This document shows, piece by piece, positions 14,388-17,667 of a stretch of 17,667 nucleotides of DNA. The stretch's first letter is position 1, and each line of letters starts with the position of its first letter. The stretch lies in contig JBFHVZ010000061.1 in NCBI GenBank assembly GCA_041589295.1, forward strand, positions 1 through 17,667, in the 5' to 3' direction. This DNA comes from Bermanella sp041589295 (GTDB taxonomy: Bacteria > Pseudomonadota > Gammaproteobacteria > Pseudomonadales > Oceanobacteraceae). Made by a program: the position numbers and the translations under genes. The notes under the pieces are model-generated. The model was not told where the DNA came from and did no database searches. It saw only the letters and a program-made list of their open reading frames with translations.

Positions 14388-14993
14388 ATGAACAGCCAAG
14401 AACGCCGCCGTTATTTCCGCGTAGACGACGAAGTTGCCCTGACGCTCACGCCCTTGCTTGAGGAATACGGCGGCCATGACGTGCACGACGACGCACAAGA
14501 GATGCAAGAACAAGTACACGCCAGCTTAGAAATTCAATTACGTCAGGCGCTGGCGGATGTACGCAGCAAACTACCGGATGTGGCCCATGCGTTGGACCTG
14601 CTGAATCAGAAAATTAATTTAATCCACAACCACGATGCAGCCCAACAATATACGCCGCAGCTCAAACCCGTGAGTTTAAGCGCCTGCGGCATTGCTTTTA
14701 CTTGGTCAGAGTCCTTTGCTGTGGGTGCCAAGCTGCAACTGCATATCTTTCTGTTGCCCATGCATCACTTGGTGAAAACCGAAGCCCAAGTGGTTGGAGT
14801 TGAATCCAACCCGGATGACGAAGAAGGCGAACCTTTTATCCTGCGTTTAGACTTCGTCAACATGACGGCCATGTACCAAGAAATTCTCATCCAGCACGTG
14901 GTGCAGCGGCAAACCGTACACTTGCGTCGGCGCAGCGGTTTAGACGCCAATACACCCCCAAAAAATAAAAGTGACAAGGGCGATGTAGGCTAA
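14388..14993 (+). CDS. PilZ-domain protein linked to the flagellar motor genes
   Basis: 201 residues. Starts with RRRYFRVDDEVAL (6-18), the RxxxR half of a c-di-GMP-binding PilZ site (R7 to R11). The second half would be SLSACG (96-101). The usual pattern is (D/N)xSxxG, so the first position is Ser, not Asp/Asn. Between them lies an insertion of about 70 helical residues (30-90) not found in a minimal PilZ domain. The chain ends in a basic tail. c-di-GMP binding is plausible but not certain. It is 15 nt after pomB with no terminator between, so it likely belongs to the motor operon, as a brake or regulator analogous in idea to YcgR (inference). No strong ribosome-binding site is seen. Confidence 0.82.
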   Translation: MNSQERRRYFRVDDEVALTLTPLLEEYGGHDVHDDAQEMQEQVHASLEIQLRQALADVRSKLPDVAHALDLLNQKINLIHNHDAAQQYTPQLKPVSLSACGIAFTWSESFAVGAKLQLHIFLLPMHHLVKTEAQVVGVESNPDDEEGEPFILRLDFVNMTAMYQEILIQHVVQRQTVHLRRRSGLDANTPPKNKSDKGDVG

Positions 14994-15020
14994 TGCCAGC
15001 GTCCCATAAGCGTGTATAAT
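14993..15020 (+). promoter_or_regulatory. Predicted promoter of rnr, very close to its ATG
   Basis: A perfect TATAAT (15015-15020), with ATGCCA (14993-14998) as a -35 at 16 bp matching 4 of 6. Only CGCCTCCC separates it from the ATG at 15029. Transcription would start at about 15026-15029. The -35 begins at the last base of the PilZ gene's stop codon. Confidence 0.6.
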
Positions 15021-15028
15021 CGCCTCCC

Positions 15029-17632
15029 ATGAGCAAACGCACCCAGCACTCCAAAAATAAGCCAGCATGGCAAGATCCCCACGCCCAACGTGAAGCGGAA
15101 AAATACGATAATCCAGTCCCCAGCCGCGAGCTGATTCTGGCGCAACTGGATAAAACCGAACATCCTCTGACCCATCCCGACCTCGTCGAGCAATTTCACC
15201 TCCACGACGAAGACCAAATCGAAGCCCTACGTCGCCGTTTAATCGCCATGTGCCGCGATGGCCAATTAATGGAAAATCGCAAAGGCGCGTTCATTCCCAT
15301 GCATCGCATTGAGGTAGTGCGTGGTCGTGTGCAAGGTCATAAAGACGGTTTTGGTTTTTTAATTCCCGAAGACGGCAGCGAAGACCTGATGTTGGGGCCG
15401 CGCCAAATGCGCAAAGTATTCGACGGCGACAAAGTGGCCGTGCGCGTGGCGGGTACGGATAACCGTGGCAAACGGGATGCCGTGATTGTGGAAATTATTC
15501 AACGCAATACCACGCAAGTGGTGGGGCGTTTTTACATGCAGGGCGATAGCGGCTATGTGGTGCCCGATAACCGCCGCATGACCCACGAAATTTTGATCCA
15601 CGCCAAGGACATGAGCGACGCCACTCACGGTCAGTTTGTGGTGGCAGAAATCACGCAACAGCCAGACAGCCGTCAAATGCCATTGGGGCGAATTACCGAA
15701 GTGCTGGGTGATCATCTCGCGCCCGGTATGGAAATCGACATCGCGCTGCGCAGTTACGAAATTCCGTTCAAATGGTCCGAAGCGGTGGAACAACAAACCG
15801 CCACGTTAGCGGACGAAGTCACCGAGCAAGACAAACAAAATCGCATTGATATTCGCCACCTGCCGTTAGTCACCATCGACGGCGAAGACGCTAAAGATTT
15901 CGATGATGCGGTGTACTGCGAATACAACAAAAAAACCAAAGGCTGGCGCTTGTATGTGGCCATTGCCGATGTGAGCCACTACGTGGGCGTCAACACACCT
16001 TTGGATGTGGAAGCGCAAAACCGAGGCAACTCGGTTTACTTCCCAGAATTTGTTGTGCCCATGCTGCCCGAAAAACTATCCAACGGTTTGTGTTCGTTAA
16101 AACCCAATGTGGATCGCTTATGCATGGTGTGTGAAATGACCATCAGCGCAAACGGCAACCTCAGTGGTTACAAATTTTACGAAGCCGTGATGCACAGCCA
16201 CGCCCGTTTGACCTACAACCTAGTGGGCAAAATTTTACAAGGCGATGAAGACGAACAAGCATCGCTGCGCGCGCAATACGCTGAGTTAGTACCGCACTTG
16301 GATGCGTTGCACGGCTTGTACAAATGTTTGCGCGAAGCCCGTACACAACGTGGTGCCATTGATTTTGAAACCACAGAAACGCGCATTATTTTTAATGCCG
16401 ACCGCAAAATTGAAGACATTGTACCTGTACATCGTAACGATGCTCACAAGTTGATTGAAGAATGTATGTTGTGTGCCAACGTAGCCACCGCACGCTTCTT
16501 CCAAAAATACAATCAACCGGCGCTGTATCGTGTGCACCAAGGTCCGACCGAACAAAAATTAGAAAATCTTCGCGCGTATTTAACCGAGCAAGGTTTGCAT
16601 TTGGGTGGTGGCAAAGACCCGCACCCAACCGATTACCTGCACGTTATGGAACAAATTGATGGGCGCCCTGACGCGCACTTAATTCAAACCATGTTGCTGC
16701 GCTCCATGAGTCAGGCCGTATACCAACCCGATAACGAAGGCCACTTTGGTTTAGCGTATCCGGCGTATACCCATTTCACCTCGCCCATTCGTCGTTACCC
16801 CGATTTATTGGTGCACCGTGCCATTCGACGTATCTTGCGCAGTGATCGTCCTGAACATTTAGAAAACCGCAATGTGGAACGCGCCGCTGGTGCGAAAACA
16901 TTAAAAGCGGAGGCCATTTATCCGTACGACATGGCCGCCCTGTTACAGCTGGGTGAACAGTGCAGCATGACCGAACGTCGTGCTGACGACGCCACCCGCG
17001 ATGTTATGGACTTCTTAAAATGCGAATACATGCGTAACCATGTGGGCGAAGAATTCGACGGCATCGTCAACAGCGTGACCAACTTCGGTTTATTTGTGCA
17101 GTTAAAAGACCTGTACATCGAAGGTCTGATTCACGTGACCAACTTGGGCAACGACTTTTATGTATTTGACCCTGTACGTCATCGCTTAAAAGGCGAGCGC
17201 AGCGGCGTTAGTTTCTCCATGGGCGATGAAATTCGCGTCATCGTGACCCGTGTGGATTTAGACGACCGCAAAATTGATTTTGAACTGCTGGAAAAAACCG
17301 CCTCGGCTCGCCGCAATAAAGGCAAGCGCCCAGCCGCCGAACGCAGTGCAGGACGTGGCACAAGTTATGGTGGTCAAAGCGCTGCGCAACGTCGTGATCG
17401 CAAAAAAGGGTTGCAGTCTGACTTTAACCGCGACGGCGATATCAAACCTGCCAGCGGTGTGCGCAAACGCAAGCCCGTCACCAAGGCTGAATTTGATGAA
17501 CAAATGAAGCGCGATTTAGGCGAAGAAAACGCAGCGGGTAAAAAGAAACCCAAGAAGAAATTATCCAAGCGTCAGAAGCTGAACAAAGCCAGCGCCAAAA
17601 GCAAAACCGCGAAGAAAAAGCGTAAGCGCTAG
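15029..17632 (+). CDS. rnr: Ribonuclease R
   Basis: 867 residues. RNase R is a 3'-5' exoribonuclease that degrades structured RNA, takes part in tmRNA-linked mRNA decay and rRNA quality control, and is important in the cold. Order of domains: N-terminal helix-turn-helix region (about 25-90, with AEKYDNPVPSRE near 23-34), cold-shock domains (about 95-160 and 165-235), catalytic RNB domain (about 270-600), S1 domain (about 675-755), and a Lys/Arg-rich tail (about 760-867). The metal-binding aspartates lie in DGEDAKDFDD (284-293): D284, D290, D292 and D293. The conserved HFTSPIRRYPDL occurs at 582-593. No Shine-Dalgarno precedes the ATG, and a TATAAT ends only 8 nt before it. The tail's lysine-rich stretch and the TAG stop run straight into the 7-bp repeat. 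Confidence 0.97.
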   Translation: MSKRTQHSKNKPAWQDPHAQREAEKYDNPVPSRELILAQLDKTEHPLTHPDLVEQFHLHDEDQIEALRRRLIAMCRDGQLMENRKGAFIPMHRIEVVRGRVQGHKDGFGFLIPEDGSEDLMLGPRQMRKVFDGDKVAVRVAGTDNRGKRDAVIVEIIQRNTTQVVGRFYMQGDSGYVVPDNRRMTHEILIHAKDMSDATHGQFVVAEITQQPDSRQMPLGRITEVLGDHLAPGMEIDIALRSYEIPFKWSEAVEQQTATLADEVTEQDKQNRIDIRHLPLVTIDGEDAKDFDDAVYCEYNKKTKGWRLYVAIADVSHYVGVNTPLDVEAQNRGNSVYFPEFVVPMLPEKLSNGLCSLKPNVDRLCMVCEMTISANGNLSGYKFYEAVMHSHARLTYNLVGKILQGDEDEQASLRAQYAELVPHLDALHGLYKCLREARTQRGAIDFETTETRIIFNADRKIEDIVPVHRNDAHKLIEECMLCANVATARFFQKYNQPALYRVHQGPTEQKLENLRAYLTEQGLHLGGGKDPHPTDYLHVMEQIDGRPDAHLIQTMLLRSMSQAVYQPDNEGHFGLAYPAYTHFTSPIRRYPDLLVHRAIRRILRSDRPEHLENRNVERAAGAKTLKAEAIYPYDMAALLQLGEQCSMTERRADDATRDVMDFLKCEYMRNHVGEEFDGIVNSVTNFGLFVQLKDLYIEGLIHVTNLGNDFYVFDPVRHRLKGERSGVSFSMGDEIRVIVTRVDLDDRKIDFELLEKTASARRNKGKRPAAERSAGRGTSYGGQSAAQRRDRKKGLQSDFNRDGDIKPASGVRKRKPVTKAEFDEQMKRDLGEENAAGKKKPKKKLSKRQKLNKASAKSKTAKKKRKR

Positions 17633-17667
17633 AAGCTAGAAGCTAGAAGCTAGAAGCTAGAAGCTAG
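17628..17667 (+). repeat. Tandem heptamer repeat (AAGCTAG) at the window end
   Basis: Five exact copies of AAGCTAG (17633-17667) follow a partial copy GCTAG (17628-17632) that contains the rnr stop codon TAG. The run reaches the last base of the window, so the copy number is unknown. Each unit contains CTAG, a tetramer usually rare in proteobacteria, and adjacent units can pair CTAG to CTAG. Since the stop codon is in the first unit, changes in copy number leave the RNase R protein unchanged. Confidence 0.95.

Noticed and set aside
1..17667. CRISPR array, insertion sequence or prophage
   Set aside because: No regularly spaced repeats, transposase, integrase or phage genes are visible; the only tandem repeat is the heptamer at the end.

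Overview
The window looks like chromosomal DNA of a marine, flagellated gammaproteobacterium, of Oceanospirillales or Alteromonadales/Vibrio type. Three things point there: an xseB-ispA-dxs operon divergent from a sodium-type motor pair (pomA-pomB), an arrangement I know from Vibrio and relatives; a PomB start and ion-channel segment close to Vibrio PomB; and an RNase R very like enterobacterial and Pseudomonas RNase R. Most of it is ordinary housekeeping sequence. No phage, insertion sequence, CRISPR array, tRNA or rRNA was seen.

Layout. 1-387 is the 3' end of a DUF2156-type protein, followed by a strong terminator. 388-778 holds no convincing gene but is the most unusual part of the window: two identical 27-nt terminator copies bracket a 310-nt segment containing a compact two-hairpin structure with ATGGA-type hexaloops. 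779-4243 (minus) is a lipid/envelope block: glycosyltransferase, fatty acid desaturase and sterol-desaturase-family hydroxylase. 4405-8129 mixes pgpA, a membrane zinc peptidase, a divergent retropepsin-like protease, yjdM, and a hupE-like gene paired with a small His-rich exported protein. 8130-8445 is a geneless island of about 64% G+C. 8446-9153 is a nitroreductase.

From 9269 to 12375 (minus) lies xseB-ispA-dxs: the exonuclease VII small subunit, farnesyl diphosphate synthase and DXP synthase, which supply isoprenoid precursors. From 12564 (plus) come pomA, pomB and a PilZ-domain gene, probably one motility unit in which the PilZ protein could link c-di-GMP or a degenerate version of that signal to the motor. 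rnr (RNase R) follows, with a perfect TATAAT so close to its ATG that the message may be leaderless. The window ends inside a run of 7-bp AAGCTAG repeats starting right at the rnr stop codon.

Several starts were moved from the longest open frame. pgpA begins at 4405, the zinc peptidase at 5606, hupE at 6838, ispA at a GTG (12113) and pomA at a GTG (12564). The reasons are ribosome-binding sites, signal peptides, the position of a promoter, or the expected family N terminus. The best candidates for something undescribed are the terminator-bracketed two-hairpin element (448-757), the GC-rich island (8130-8445) and the pair of exported proteins whose mature chains are predicted to begin with histidine.
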